From assembly GCA_004352715.1 (NCBI GenBank), contig SCFE01000067.1, positions 1,144,348-1,208,347 of the forward strand: DNA of 64,000 bases, written 5' to 3'. Made by a program: the position numbers and the translations under genes. Position 1 is the first letter of the stretch, and each line of letters starts with the position of its first letter. Positions 46,946 to 59,298 of this stretch are shown piece after piece. This DNA comes from Hofstenia miamia (taxonomy: Eukaryota > Xenacoelomorpha > Acoela). The notes under the pieces were generated by a model. The model saw nothing but the letters and a program-made list of their open reading frames with translations, searched no databases and was not told the origin of the DNA.

Positions 46946-48939
46946 GTAGTCCTTTTAAATTTTGGATGTCTTTATTATTTTGTGAGTTATAAGAAGGCAT
47001 TATAAATTGAGCGAAAAATTATTGGGCTGTTTAAGATTGATAATGAAAATTTAGCCTATATTTTAATGCTAAGCCAAGAAGTGCAGGATATCCTGGATTT
47101 TCAAATTTTCGAGCAGATAATGGTATCTTCAGCAAGTATTTCCTAAAAAAATCACATGTTGTACATATAAACTGTATATGCGGTAATCTCATGTATTCCA
47201 CAACTAATGATTCGCAACCAAATTGTGCGGTCAATATAACCTACTTCAAACCAAAAAACTCATTAAAATCAAGTGCGCCTGCCCTTTCTTTCATTGAAAG
47301 CTTTGTGGAAATAGCTGATATTGATAGGAAAGTCATCAATCCTTGATGTGTATGCTTTTCAAAACTCCCAAAAATTAGATAATTTTAAGAAGCATCATAT
47401 TTGCAAAGTGTGTCAAAGATTATTTAAATAATTTCATCTTTACGAAATGTTATTGTTCTTAGCTTTATTGTCAAGGGATACCTAATCTCCCACTAGTAGT
47501 TTATCCCAAAAGGTCTCTTGCCTTCGGATGTAAACATTAAGTTGATAAATTCATAGAAAATGTACAAAGGATAAGGCCAATAAGGCATGGCAAGCCAATT
47601 AACATTTGCTGAGACTCAAACATATAGTATGCCAAATAAGAAACTCCATTACCCTTTGAAAAAAATCAGTTTGAATTTTATAAAATATGTGCATTACATG
47701 CGTTTATAAAAATTCTTCAAAAATTTGTGTTTCATGATAATACGCCTTTGGAAGAGTTGGTCAATTAATGAAAACAACTTGCTACATATGAAAAGTAAAT
47801 GATATATAGTTATGAACAGTGTGTTGAAAAATAACATTTACATTTTGAAATTTTACATTGGGATCCTTTTGCTACTTCAAAGCTCTATTGAAATTTTCAG
47901 TGAGTAACTTTTATAAGTTACTAACAACCGAAATATTGAAGACATTCTTTGGCAAGGACTATAAAAGGGGCCCAAAATAAGCTGAATTGTCAAACCAATA
48001 AATGTCAGACCCAAGGTTTCGTAGGAATCGTCGGGTTTGCTAAGGAGTTTTAAACACATAAAAATCTTTGCTCACACGGGTTTAATATCAATCCCACAAA
48101 TGCTAACAATATGACAGTAAATAAATTTTCACAATGCTATTATAAGACTAACATAATAGCAATTTACAGAAACAAAAATGTCTTGGTAACTACCCCACAT
48201 GCTGGATGGCTTACCTCTGTAAGAGGCTCCGGAGATGGAATCGGATTGGATCTTCATTTTGAGAAACCTCGGATATGTTTCGGATTCAAAAATTGTTAAA
48301 ATTTGTGTATTTGTACATTTCATAAATTAGACATATTTTTACATTGAATCCCAATTTAAGTGTGTTAATAATCTCAATCTAAGTGAAATTTTGTAATTGA
48401 ATTTCATTGTTCATGCAACAGGTTCCGCCTTATTCTTTCCAACAACTTATATAATTGTAGAAACTTGCAAATGGAAGAACAGAATTCTGAAAATGATTCT
48501 CTCTAATATGTATGTCAAAGAAAAAACACAGAACACAGAGAAGCAAATGGAATGCCTTAGCTTTTGCAAACACTGCCAAAATGTAAAAATATAATTTGGG
48601 ATGCTCTTCAATCAAAAAATCTCATTTAAATATGCACTCGAAGCAAATTGCAATGCCAAGATCAACTTAGTACTCAGAAGGTTTCTGCTATATGATTTAA
48701 AATTTTTAATCCAATTTAGTATGCAATTTCAGTAAAATTCAAAATTCATATTTAAATCCCAAATTTTTTGAAAAATATAGTAATTTCAGAATTCACTTCA
48801 TACACTACAAAAATATAAAAAGTGTAATTACAAATTATCAATTTTGGTTACGAATTAACTTTACAGTAATTATACCTTCTTTACCAATCAACATTACTCA
48901 TAATAAAGCACGAGAAAAAAGGGGAGGGGGAGTTCGGGG

Positions 48940-49385
48940 CGAAGAGACATCAATCCATTGATTCCAGAATGCAGGCAGCGTTGCCTCTTTGAATGGCCAG
49001 TCCTAGCCGTTGTCGCAGATACACGAAGGCCTTAGCCTCTCCAGATACGACGAGAAAGAAATTTCAGCAATGAGCATGTTGACTCGCCAATTCCGCCAAG
49101 AGTCTCTACCGAAACCGGTTCAAAGGTATAACAGTTTGGTAAATCACTGTAATGTTGGCGCTTAGTGTTTCTTTGAATTTTGCCGCAGAAGAACCTGCTT
49201 GCTTTCCGCGGGAAACGTGAGATTGCGCAAGCCTATGTACACATGTGAAATCCCAAGCAAAGGAGCCGACCATCGTTGCGAAGCAGACTTGTAGGTTCCA
49301 ACGTTGAAGGAATTGCTGCACTGCGGAAAGATTCTCGGATAACGTCGTTTCCGAGCTAGTTTTAATAGACTCTACAAACATTTTT
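48940..49385 (-). pseudogene. GC-rich coding-like island inside the hAT element, unidentified
   Basis: The composition jumps to near 50% GC with many CG dinucleotides. The minus strand has a 91-codon ORF (49106-49381, starting MFVESIKTSSETTLSE). After two stops the reading continues with FLVVSGEAKAFVYLRQ and RLGLAIQRGNAACILE. No family is recognised with confidence. It could be a captured host exon or the remains of another element. Confidence 0.35.
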
Positions 49386-49884
49386 TAATGTCTTGCAATA
49401 TCAATTTTGGGGTTGTTCTTTAATTTGCTATTATTTGTGCTATTCTTGTTTTCATCGCCTTAGCTGCAATTTTAAAGTAAATTGCATAGTGGTTATTTTT
49501 AAATTTCGAATATAAAAAGTTAATACGGGAGGTAATACTATAAGAAACTTAACTATTTAAACTCTATTAAATGTATTATGATTATAGTTAATATCAATTT
49601 TAGGAACTAGATTATTACAAAGCTTACAAATAAGTTGATTTGCATGCACTATTTCGTAAGTATATGTGCATTAATATCTCAAGATAGTGCTAAAGCACTT
49701 AACATTTTCTATTTGCACTTATAAAAAACATAAATATTTTTTAAGTCCATGTTTATTTATTTAAATTCGGATCCGTTTCGGATAGTAAATTAAATTTTGT
49801 TAAAAATTCGGATCGGATCTTAAAATGTTGGATCCGATTCCATCTCTGAGCACCCCCTTTTAAAATTATAGCACTACACCACTG

Positions 49885-49918
49885 TATTATATATATAATT
49901 ATATATATATATATATAA
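49885..49918. repeat. AT microsatellite
   Basis: TA-rich run directly after the hAT right end. It overlaps the target duplication. Confidence 0.9.
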
Positions 49919-50256
49919 TTTTTCGTGTTTTAGGTGTATGAATGATATAATTTGAACAAAAACCGTACTATATGAAATTTCATTTAAAAATATTAACTTT
50001 TAGAGGTTGCACATAACTGTTAGAATATTTTCATTTCCTTGCAATTACTGTACTTCAGCTTGCATCAATTAGTGTGTGTATTTTATTGTTTTACTAATGT
50101 CTTAATGCCTTTTTGTATCATTGCTTGAATGTAATAAAGTGCTTTTAACTTGGTAATGAAAATTGTAAATTCAAAACTACAAAGTTTAATTAAATATTGA
50201 ACCAATTCATCAACATTTAGAACAAAAAATTACATTGATAAAAGTTACTGTACACT

Positions 50257-50700
50257 TTAACTTAAGCTACTCTGAAGAGTGGATTTGATGAAATTTGGTA
50301 ACACTTTTCTATTTTGTTCCACAAATTGCAAAAGAAATTGTTTTTCCTCTTCATCCTTCGTTATAATATTATTGTATTGCATTAAAGACACTCCGAGTTC
50401 AGCAAAATCATTAGTGATATTCATTTTATGTACAATATCTTTTGAGATTTTGCAATTTTTGCATTCATTCCAGAGGCTTGGATCAACCGAAAGATATGAT
50501 GTTGGAATTTTGAAAGTATTAAAATATATTTTTATTTTTCGAATGTGAATAGAAACTTTTAAGTACTTCAACACTGTCTTGATGAATAATGGACATATAC
50601 GATATACTGGAGAGGACAGGGTCGGGCTTTGCCTGAGGTATTGGAAAAATAAGCAATAGTGCATGCAAATCAACTCAAATGTACTGAATCCTAAATACAT
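50257..50700 (-). pseudogene. Unidentified ORF, probably a C-terminal fragment of a repeat-encoded protein
   Basis: A 147-codon frame. From about residue 65 it becomes protein-like: IPTSYLSVDPSLW, a CKNC pair, NITNDFAELGVSLMQ, DEEEKQFLLQFVEQNR and a natural-looking end. The first 60 residues are low quality and probably intron or non-coding. The C-terminal pattern reminds me of a protein end seen repeatedly in arthropod genomes, but I cannot name the family. It lies between hAT-like ends. Confidence 0.4.
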
Positions 50701-51240
50701 GTATAAGTTAAGGGCAATGAGTTGAAAAATCTATCTTAAATTTTTAAATATTACAATTTTTTGTATCAAATGCGCTTCTAGTACTACAATACAGTTAATT
50801 TTGGTCAAGCAAACCAAAAGTTTCAAGAAATGTTTTTTTCAACGATCATGAAATGGGCTTAAAATTTTCGGCCGACGTCCCTCTATGTTTGAAAAAAGAT
50901 GTTTATTTTATCTGTAATTGTCCACCCACAAAAAACAAATAGGTTTTTCATTGGCATGACTTTGATTATGAGTGGAAATTGATAATTGTTCTGCCAAAAC
51001 TCCAACAAATTCAACGCTGAAACCTGTTGTATGAACAATGAAATTCAACTATAAAATTTCACGTAGATTGAGATTATTAGCACACTTATAGTGGCATTCA
51101 ATGTAGAAATGTGCGTAATGTATAAAATGTACAATATGCACAATTTTTAAAATTTTTGGATCCGAAACAGATCTGAAATTTTCTCAAAATGGAGATCAGA
51201 ACCGATCCGCGATCCCTCAAATTCCATCTCTGCTTGTAGC

Positions 51241-52147
51241 TGCTGCTGCACTGTTACTCGTTTCAGGCATATTCTTTGACTTATAAGTACTGGAAAACCT
51301 AAAAATACAAATTATTTCTAATAAATAAATTAAAACTGCTAAGGTTTATTTGCAAAATATTGTGAAAATGAGCCAATCCTGATCAATAAGCTATATTTTA
51401 AGATAAAGCATTTATATTTGTTTTTGATAGTTCACAAATTGAACACCTTAATTCGTTCAAATACAAAATCAATTGAGCTGACCTGGATATTTCCTGATGG
51501 GTCAGAAGTACAGCGTGTGAAAAATAATTATACCAATAGACGTATTTAAATTCTGATGGGACAGAATATATATATTATTTTGTAAATGGCTGGTATTATA
51601 TAATTTGCACTAGTCCATTTCAACAATAAATTTGCTTTGACTCTTATTCAGAAATGCCTAGCATCCACTGACAATTTGTGATAGAGTTTTTGCTTTTCTT
51701 AACTGCTCTTTGATAGTTTCTCTGAATTTGTTCTTCAGTATCTTCTAGAAATTTGACAACTATAAGCAAAATCTTACATGCTTCTATATTAAGCATTTCC
51801 AAGTAAAACTTGCAGTTAATTGACTAAAAAAACTGTTTTAAATAAGATTTCTAAGATCTATAGAATGAAAGTAGAATGAAACGTTGCATTCTTAAACTCT
51901 TATAAATAACTAAATGCGTTGCAAAAATAATGTATTCATTACAACATATAAATGTGAATTTGTCAATGATTGATTGTCAGGAAATGTCTCAGTCTACAAT
52001 ATTAAATCTTTCAAGTGTTCATTGAATGAATAGGGAGTTGACAAGGTTCATAGCATTAAAAACATATATTAATTGATATGAAATGATTGGCTTCATTCTA
52101 TTGATTGACTGAATGATATTTTTAATGCAACAACGAAATTAAATTAA
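51241..52147. other. AT-rich DNA, no gene seen
   Basis: Short frames only. An ATTAAA polyadenylation signal for the neighbouring minus-strand gene lies at 52121-52126. Confidence 0.55.
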
Positions 52148-54025
52148 TCAGAAATCTTTATTATAAAATATATACAATTTTCGTACTTGAATACAAATAA
52201 AATCAGAAAAACCATCTTCGTCGATGTCCAGTAAAAAGTAGATGGCATCTATCTTATCACAGTAAAACGTTTTGGATAAAAATTCTCCAAATGTTGAATA
52301 TAATCCTAACTTTGAAAGTTTACACTTTGAGAGATATATAAAATATGGATTTTCTATACCTGAAAACCTAATTGGATACAATGAATCAGGTGTGTCATCA
52401 TCATCAAGCATTCCTTTCAAAATAAATGGCACACCAACAGGCCGAGGAAGGGATCTTTCAATCAAATGGAAACCGCTTTGTAAAGATGTATATACTTTAA
52501 GCTCTCTCATTTCACTTACAAAATATATAGAATTGTTCTGATGAGTCCCACAATACAGACCACTATCAGAATATATCTCTCTACAAAACGCAGTTGCGTC
52601 ATCACTTAACGTTGAGACATTAAACGTATCGACTATTGTCGCAAAAACACTTAAGTATGGACAATTTGAATTGTTTAGCAAAACTCTCAGAAGTAAAAAT
52701 GAAACTTCTTCTCCGTTTTGGTTACAGTAATTCGTAACATTGGTTAACTCAGCACAGGAAATATTTGACTGACCGTAGCCATATAAAATTGGTAGTTTAT
52801 CATCACATTCATCATGTACAACTTCCTCCTCTAAAGCCACAATCATATTTTTTGTTCTAATCCCTAAGTGATGTTCATGAATTGAAACATCAAAACCATT
52901 ATATGAAATTTCAAGCAGGTTCTGAGAGTCAAAGCAAAATATCCTGTATCTGTAGATATCATGACGATAGGCGCACAATGGTTTACTTTGGAATTTGCCT
53001 GAATTTGTTACATTCAAAGTGTCATTTCTGTCATTTAGCAAGCCCACTATTAGAACTAAACTTCTGGCCTCGGTTCGATAACATAGCTTATCTAATGTTG
53101 ACACCCAATTGACAAATAACAGAAGCTCGCAATCGTAATTAAAAGGATATGTATTAAAAATGCTAGGATTTCGCCTATCACTAAACGGAGAATATATATA
53201 CTTTTTAGGGAAATTATCTGAAGATACTCTTCTACCTTGAAGAAATTCGCATTGTATACTGATGGAGATGTAGAACACCAGAAACCCCGAACTATTTTCA
53301 GGTAGTGTGTAATTCATTTCGATGATTCTTTCATTGCCATAGTCAATATTGGGAAAAACCGTAAAACTTTTGCCATCAATTGCAACTGAAAGATTTCCCA
53401 AATTGGTTTTTCTCACAAATCTTAAATACAAAATATTGTTAGCAATGTAGGGAAGTCCTTTTCTTCCAAAATTTTTCGTGTGAACACCACATGTTTGAAA
53501 TATATGATGCGTATCAGATAAAATATGATGTCCGATAACAGTGATATTTTCACAAATCGAGTAGTCATGATGGTATTCTATTTTCAACCCTCTAAGCATG
53601 ACGTCATCGGTGTTGTATTTATACAAAAAATGATCACTTACAATGCCACTTGAGCATGTGGAAATATTGAAGTAGAAATTAACAACAGAAGGTGCAGGAA
53701 TCTTGAATCTGACTTCTATTACTTTATTAGACAAGCATTCAACACTTGTTATTATAAAATTCACAAACTTCATGCAAAAATTATCAATAGAAATCTTTTG
53801 TAATTCATAAAATCTCTCATTTCTTTCAATTTTACACTTTATAATTAGAGAATCGGAATGATACGTCCTACTTTCATGCAAATTGCTCATACAAGAAACA
53901 CAGCCATTGTAATCCAAGATTTTATTCAATCTTGTAAATGTGTGTCTTCTTAATTGGGAAGATTGTAGAGGATAATAAAACAGCTGCAAAGTGCATAAGA
54001 GACCTGTCAACAAGGGTGGTTGCAT
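52148..54025 (-). CDS. Intronless secreted glycoprotein, 625 aa, family unknown
   Basis: A single uninterrupted 625-codon frame, by far the longest non-element ORF here. The ATG at 54025 gives a hydrophobic leader (LLTGLLCTLQLFYYPL, residues 5-20) typical of a signal peptide, with probable cleavage after SSQ. The body has about a dozen N-glycosylation sequons (NIS, NIT, NLS, NYT, NSS and others) and many cysteines. There is no later membrane helix, so a secreted protein is likely. At the C-terminus DIDEDGFSDF (residues 600-609) fits the DxDxDGxxD calcium loop of FG-GAP/VCBS-like repeats. A TATA-like AATAAAT lies about 60 bases upstream and ATTAAA about 25 bases past the TGA. No intron signals are needed. 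It could be a retrogene, a lineage-specific gene or a domesticated sequence. Confidence 0.7.
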   Translation of the reverse strand: MQPPLLTGLLCTLQLFYYPLQSSQLRRHTFTRLNKILDYNGCVSCMSNLHESRTYHSDSLIIKCKIERNERFYELQKISIDNFCMKFVNFIITSVECLSNKVIEVRFKIPAPSVVNFYFNISTCSSGIVSDHFLYKYNTDDVMLRGLKIEYHHDYSICENITVIGHHILSDTHHIFQTCGVHTKNFGRKGLPYIANNILYLRFVRKTNLGNLSVAIDGKSFTVFPNIDYGNERIIEMNYTLPENSSGFLVFYISISIQCEFLQGRRVSSDNFPKKYIYSPFSDRRNPSIFNTYPFNYDCELLLFVNWVSTLDKLCYRTEARSLVLIVGLLNDRNDTLNVTNSGKFQSKPLCAYRHDIYRYRIFCFDSQNLLEISYNGFDVSIHEHHLGIRTKNMIVALEEEVVHDECDDKLPILYGYGQSNISCAELTNVTNYCNQNGEEVSFLLLRVLLNNSNCPYLSVFATIVDTFNVSTLSDDATAFCREIYSDSGLYCGTHQNNSIYFVSEMRELKVYTSLQSGFHLIERSLPRPVGVPFILKGMLDDDDTPDSLYPIRFSGIENPYFIYLSKCKLSKLGLYSTFGEFLSKTFYCDKIDAIYFLLDIDEDGFSDFICIQVRKLYIFYNKDF

Positions 54026-55595
54026 ACAGAATATTCGTTGTAAACAACTAAAATCAATTCAGAACAATAGCCCAACGTCTATTTATTGCAAAAATATTAA
54101 TTATTCAATATATATTATTGAATACAGAACGCTGAAAATCTATTATTACGTCAAAATATTATTGGGAAATGCATTCTCGTCATTCAAAATAGCCAATTTT
54201 GTTGGTGATATAATTGAAACTAGTAAAATATTAGCAATATTCGCACACATTTTCAACAAAATTTTCATTTGTTTAGAATTAGTTGCTATTTTCTGAACAG
54301 ACGAACAGAAGAAAGCATTGTATTGTCTCAATAATTATCGCTATTAAAAATGCTAAACAATTTCTACGGAATAATGGAAAAGCTTGATTTGTCGTCATAG
54401 CCTTTTTCAACGTCGCATAGTAATCGGGTTGAAATTTTAAAATAGGAAATTTAAATGCTTCAACCCGACCTGGATTGTGATTTTGTATCATTCTTTATTT
54501 TTTCATGTGGTAGAATAACCTATTTTGCAGTTTTTAATTGTCCAAAAAAGATTTTAGTCACATATTGGTTTGTTTTATTTGGGAATATATCAAAATGAAT
54601 TTATGATACCTTTCTTCTAGAGGTGGGCGCCGCTGTCAGCCGACTACTATTGGCGGTGCAGACCACATAAGCCGGCAGCGGTGACGCAGCCGGCAGAGCA
54701 ACATCTATAGAACTGGATTAAACTGTATAATATTCTATATAGAAACCCTATAATGCCTATAGCCCTGTAAAAACCGTATGTGATGGAAGCAGTATAGTGA
54801 AACTATCTATGTTCAAAAAAGTTCACCATGCGCTTACAGGCACATTTTATGCTATTCTTATTACGGTGTTTAAGAAAGTTCTTACTAAGAATAGTACTAT
54901 AATTTGACATGGGCGAACAATTTAAAAAGGCAAACTTTTGGATCTATGAAATTCTTAAGGATTTTAATCGTTTTTGAAGTTTTTATTGATTTCCTATCGT
55001 TTTTATTGATACTTATATTTGCAAACAATTTGTGTATGTTACTAATAATCTTTCTTTGATCTGATCTGTTCGCGGATCAGTGTTGGATGTTAGTGACCCG
55101 TTTCCCACACTGAGTGTAGTATATTTAAATGAATCAAAATTATTCGTAAAATCAGCAAAATATAATTTAAAACAAAACTACACAATAAGAGCTCTAATTC
55201 AAATGAAATAGGTATATGTACTTTAGTTTATAGTAGCTAATTCTCAAGAATTTACGTTGTAAATATTGCATTTTGGTTTGTAAATTATTATGAAAAGAAA
55301 TGCTATAATGAATTTATTCTTACAGAGCTCTGTGAGAACTGACATTTGATTATTGGACGAACCATGCGAAACTTATGCGGTAAGCTTTCCTGATGATTCT
55401 AAGAATTAGCGAAATTTATTAATTTTCATATTGTGTTTTTGATCAATATAGCATTCATAAAAGAACAATTTCGAAAGACTTTTACTAAAAAATTATAGAG
55501 TATGTTATGTGACAAAGAATATGCAGTGACACAAAGAATGAAAATAATCAAAATTCGAGAATTGATTTCACTATTAATCTCTAATATATAATTAA

Positions 55596-55599
<4 letters not shown>
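54026..55599. other. Upstream region with a short GC-rich patch
   Basis: 54619-54715 is unusually GC-rich (TAGAGGTGGGCGCCGCTG, then several GCCGGC/GGCAGCGG units) and looks like one end of a hAT-type element whose partner I cannot find. Other frames here are short and unremarkable. Confidence 0.4.

Positions 55600-55642
<43 letters not shown>
55600..55642. repeat. (AT)n microsatellite
   Basis: About 21 perfect TA units. Confidence 0.97.
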
Positions 55643-55645
<3 letters not shown>

Positions 55646-55953
55646 CTCATTAACAGACATTTAAATACTGAAATATTTTAACACTATCATGAAATTAAAA
55701 AAGAAAATTTTACCAACATTATAAAAACTAAGAATACCAAAATAGGAGAAGCATTATACTTAAAGAAATTAGAACCGACCATTATACTGAACAAACAAAT
55801 GAATACATTTTAAAGATACATCTATTTCAAATCTAATCATGTAGAACTTATTTTAGTTGATTATAAAGTGTAGCTTACAGTTTGCAAAAAAAATTGTCTG
55901 GGAAAACATTTGACGATTATCGAAGTGCGTCAAATAGTGGATTCCATTTTAAA

Positions 55954-56976
55954 ATATATATATATATATATATATANNNNNNNNNNNNNNNNNNNNNNNN
56001 NNNNNNNNNNNNNNNNNNNNNNNNNNNNNNNNNNNNNNNNNNNNNNNNNNNNNNNNNNNNNNNNNNNNNNNNNNNNNNNNNNNNNNNNNNNNNNNNNNNN
56101 NNNNNNNNNNNNNNNNNNNNNNNNNNNNNNNNNNNNNNNNNNNNNNNNNNNNNNNNNNNNNNNNNNNNNNNNNNNNNNNNNNNNNNNNNNNNNNNNNNNN
56201 NNNNNNNNNNNNNNNNNNNNNNNNNNNNNNNNNNNNNNNNNNNNNNNNNNNNNNNNNNNNNNNNNNNNNNNNNNNNNNNNNNNNNNNNNNNNNNNNNNNN
56301 NNNNNNNNNNNNNNNNNNNNNNNNNNNNNNNNNNNNNNNNNNNNNNNNNNNNNNNNNNNNNNNNNNNNNNNNNNNNNNNNNNNNNNNNNNNNNNNNNNNN
56401 NNNNNNNNNNNNNNNNNNNNNNNNNNNNNNNNNNNNNNNNNNNNNNNNNNNNNNNNNNNNNNNNNNNNNNNNNNNNNNNNNNNNNNNNNNNNNNNNNNNN
56501 NNNNNNNNNNNNNNNNNNNNNNNNNNNNNNNNNNNNNNNNNNNNNNNNNNNNNNNNNNNNNNNNNNNNNNNNNNNNNNNNNNNNNNNNNNNNNNNNNNNN
56601 NNNNNNNNNNNNNNNNNNNNNNNNNNNNNNNNNNNNNNNNNNNNNNNNNNNNNNNNNNNNNNNNNNNNNNNNNNNNNNNNNNNNNNNNNNNNNNNNNNNN
56701 NNNNNNNNNNNNNNNNNNNNNNNNNNNNNNNNNNNNNNNNNNNNNNNNNNNNNNNNNNNNNNNNNNNNNNNNNNNNNNNNNNNNNNNNNNNNNNNNNNNN
56801 NNNNNNNNNNNNNNNNNNNNNNNNNNNNNNNNNNNNNNNNNNNNNNNNNNNNNNNNNNNNNNNNNNNNNNNNNNNNNNNNNNNNNNNNNNNNNNNNNNNN
56901 NNNNNNNNNNNNNNNNNNNNNNNNNNNNNNNNNNNNNNNNNNNNNNNNNNNNNNNNNNNNNNNNNNNNNNNNNNNN
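55954..56976. other. (AT)n run followed by a 1000-N gap
   Basis: TA repeats at 55954-55976 lead straight into Ns at 55977-56976, exactly 1000 and hence of unknown true length. ORFs across it are artefacts. Confidence 0.98.
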
Positions 56977-59298
56977 ATTCCAGTTGAGACAAATTTTTTT
57001 CTGAAAGTCATCAACATGCCTATGCACTGGGGCTTGCCAGTCGTTTCTCCAAAAGCTTCTATGTTTAATAAGAGTACATTGTGTATGTTGTGAACTGATG
57101 AGTCATATTTTCCATTAAATTACACTGTCAACTATCACTTATAACTCTTATAAAAAAGTCATATTCTTTTTGGGTAATCCTTTAGATCAATTATCAAAGT
57201 TCTATAGCAAAGTAGCGTCAATTTGAAATCCACACTGGTGTTACAACATTTTCTAAACAGTGTTTTGAATAGCAATATTTTGATATAATGTAGGCCTATT
57301 TCCAAATTCTCGCAACCCGTTCACGCATATCAGACTGCAATCCATAACTAAGGGAACCAAGTGCAATAGATTACACCATTTGTGCCATAGATGCCTTCAG
57401 GAATGCTAAATGTGTTCATTTTTGCAAAAAATGTTTATAGGTTCAATACTTTTCATTTGTCAGGTATATATTTTATAGCAAAAAACAGTATTTGATAACA
57501 TTGCAACTTACTGTATCCATTTGAATAGTACTTACATTCAGCTAAAATTGCTCTATTTCTAATGCATACTGAGTCTTGTTTTTAGCTGACATCTCACTAT
57601 AACGTTTACCACATATGAGAAAATTTTACCTTCTATTTCCAATAATAAGAAGATCAATTAACTGTAAATACAAAATTGACTCAAACACCTTATCCAGTCA
57701 TTAGTCATTTGGACAGTTAGTTAAATGTTGCATCAAATTAAACAATCATTTTCCAACGATAAAACAATTCTAACTAACGTCCTAAAGCTAAAATAGTCAC
57801 TAAAACTAAGATAAGTAAAATGATAATGCCATACTCTGTAAACTAGCAGGGTTGTTATATTAAACAGTATTAAAACAGGTTGGTTTTGATATTATACTGT
57901 TTTTTGTTTTTTCGTCTTTTCCCATAGTATGTTACAGAAAACAATTCTAAATTGACTGTACAAGATCAAATTAAAAGATAACTAAGTTTAAACTATAAGA
58001 CTGACTAAACACTAAACCTATTTGTTTGTTTTAGTGAATCACTTACTTTATGCTTGCTTGCCTTGCCTATGAAGAACTGCTCTATACACAACTGCCATTC
58101 AAATTATTCATGTGAACCATATTCAAAACTGTTTAACTTCACAAGTGATGATGAAGAGATGTATCTCTGGCTTTCAAAAATTCCACAAAAAGTAAATGTT
58201 GAAATAAACACTGTTATCTGTGAAAAACATTGAAAAGCATATGAAAGTACATAGTCCGGGGTTTGAACTTAAGCATAAATTTGAGATGAACTGAAAAATT
58301 GTCATCTACAAAATCATGTTAAAGAAAAAACTACCTGTATTTTAATGTTCTGTCATCATTTTCAAAAATTTTAAAATGTGCTGTATTTTCTGACAGGCTT
58401 GTCTATTGGACAAATTTTTATATCAAATCCAATCCAATCCAATCCAATATAAAAATTCTAGAATTGTCCAATTGCAATCCAATTGATTTCCAATCTAAGT
58501 GATTTCTTCATTTTGTGTGAATATCCAACATGATATACAGTCTACCAGTCTTGGTGAATTCAATTATTTCACCACGCTCCCTATGAAACTTTGTGTTTAT
58601 TCTATCAAAGTATGATCTTGACACTGGTTTATACATTGGATTTCACTTTTTGTGATGTATTATGGGGATGGTTCTTGGTTTGTAGCATATGTCAGCATCA
58701 AGGGACATTTATCCAATAAGGGTAATCATGTGTGTCCAACAAATTGAGGTTCTACATTATTGATTTGTACCATTAAGAACGATTTCCAGCATATATGTCA
58801 CATTCATAGCTGGCATTGGTTGTTGTGTTTGGATATATCTTTCCATAAAATCCTAGCATATTTCCATAATTAAACAGCATTAGTATGATATTTGTTATTG
58901 AAATTATAATAAGATTTATGTTGCCAAATAAATTACTGCACATTCCCTGCAAAAATGGAACAATGTTTTTGTTTCACTCAAAAATTTTGCTGTTTTTTCA
59001 TTAAATATATAATTCCATGGTCAAAAATTTTTTGTGAACTTTCCTTGCAATGAATGGTTGGCATACTAATAGGTTTTTATTGTTTTAGCGAAGTATTGAG
59101 ATGTTACTAGATATAATGATCAGATGCACACCCATATTCCCTAGAAAATTTTAAATTTATATCTCTTTACATGGTGGCTCAAATATATCCAATCTAGCAT
59201 TGTCATTGATTTAACCCTCCAAGGCTTTGTGTGTTTAATAATAGCATATATTTCGTGTTTTCTTGATGAATGATTGACACAATAGAAAGCCCTGCTAT
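56977..59298. other. AT-rich DNA, nothing recognised apart from a short AATCC repeat
   Basis: 58426-58449 holds about five AATCC pentamers followed by degenerate CAATCCAATT-like units to about 58490. No coding or element ends are seen. Confidence 0.55.

Larger units (their letters stand above)
46312..49884. mobile_element. hAT-type element, 3.57 kb, with perfect 8-bp target duplication
   Basis: Both ends carry CAGTGGTGTAGTG in inverted orientation, each followed by a G/C-rich run. TATTATAT flanks it on both sides (46304-46311 and 49885-49892). The duplicated site is AT-rich and next to a microsatellite, so chance adds a little doubt. No intact hAT transposase is visible. The interior includes a minus-strand LINE RT fragment, another hAT-like end near 48230 and 49848, and a GC-rich island at 48940-49385. 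Confidence 0.65.
48230..51232. mobile_element. hAT-like element ends with GGATC-type subterminal repeats
   Basis: 48230-48300 and, inverted, about 51160-51232 match well: both start with a GAGATGGAAT block and share CATTTTGAGAAA and TTTCGGAT blocks. A third end of this type (CCATCTCTG) is at 49840-49848. The ends are rich in CGGATC/GGATCCG repeats. No clean 8-bp target duplication joins any pair, so at least two overlapping or rearranged insertions are present. Confidence 0.5.

Noticed and set aside
48222-49856. 48230-49848 as one hAT with an 8-bp duplication
   Set aside because: The flanks AGAGGCTC and AGCACCCC match at only four of eight positions, and the left end aligns better with the end at 51232.
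55882-57093. ORFs of 347-403 residues
   Set aside because: Same artefact across the 55977-56976 gap and an AT microsatellite.
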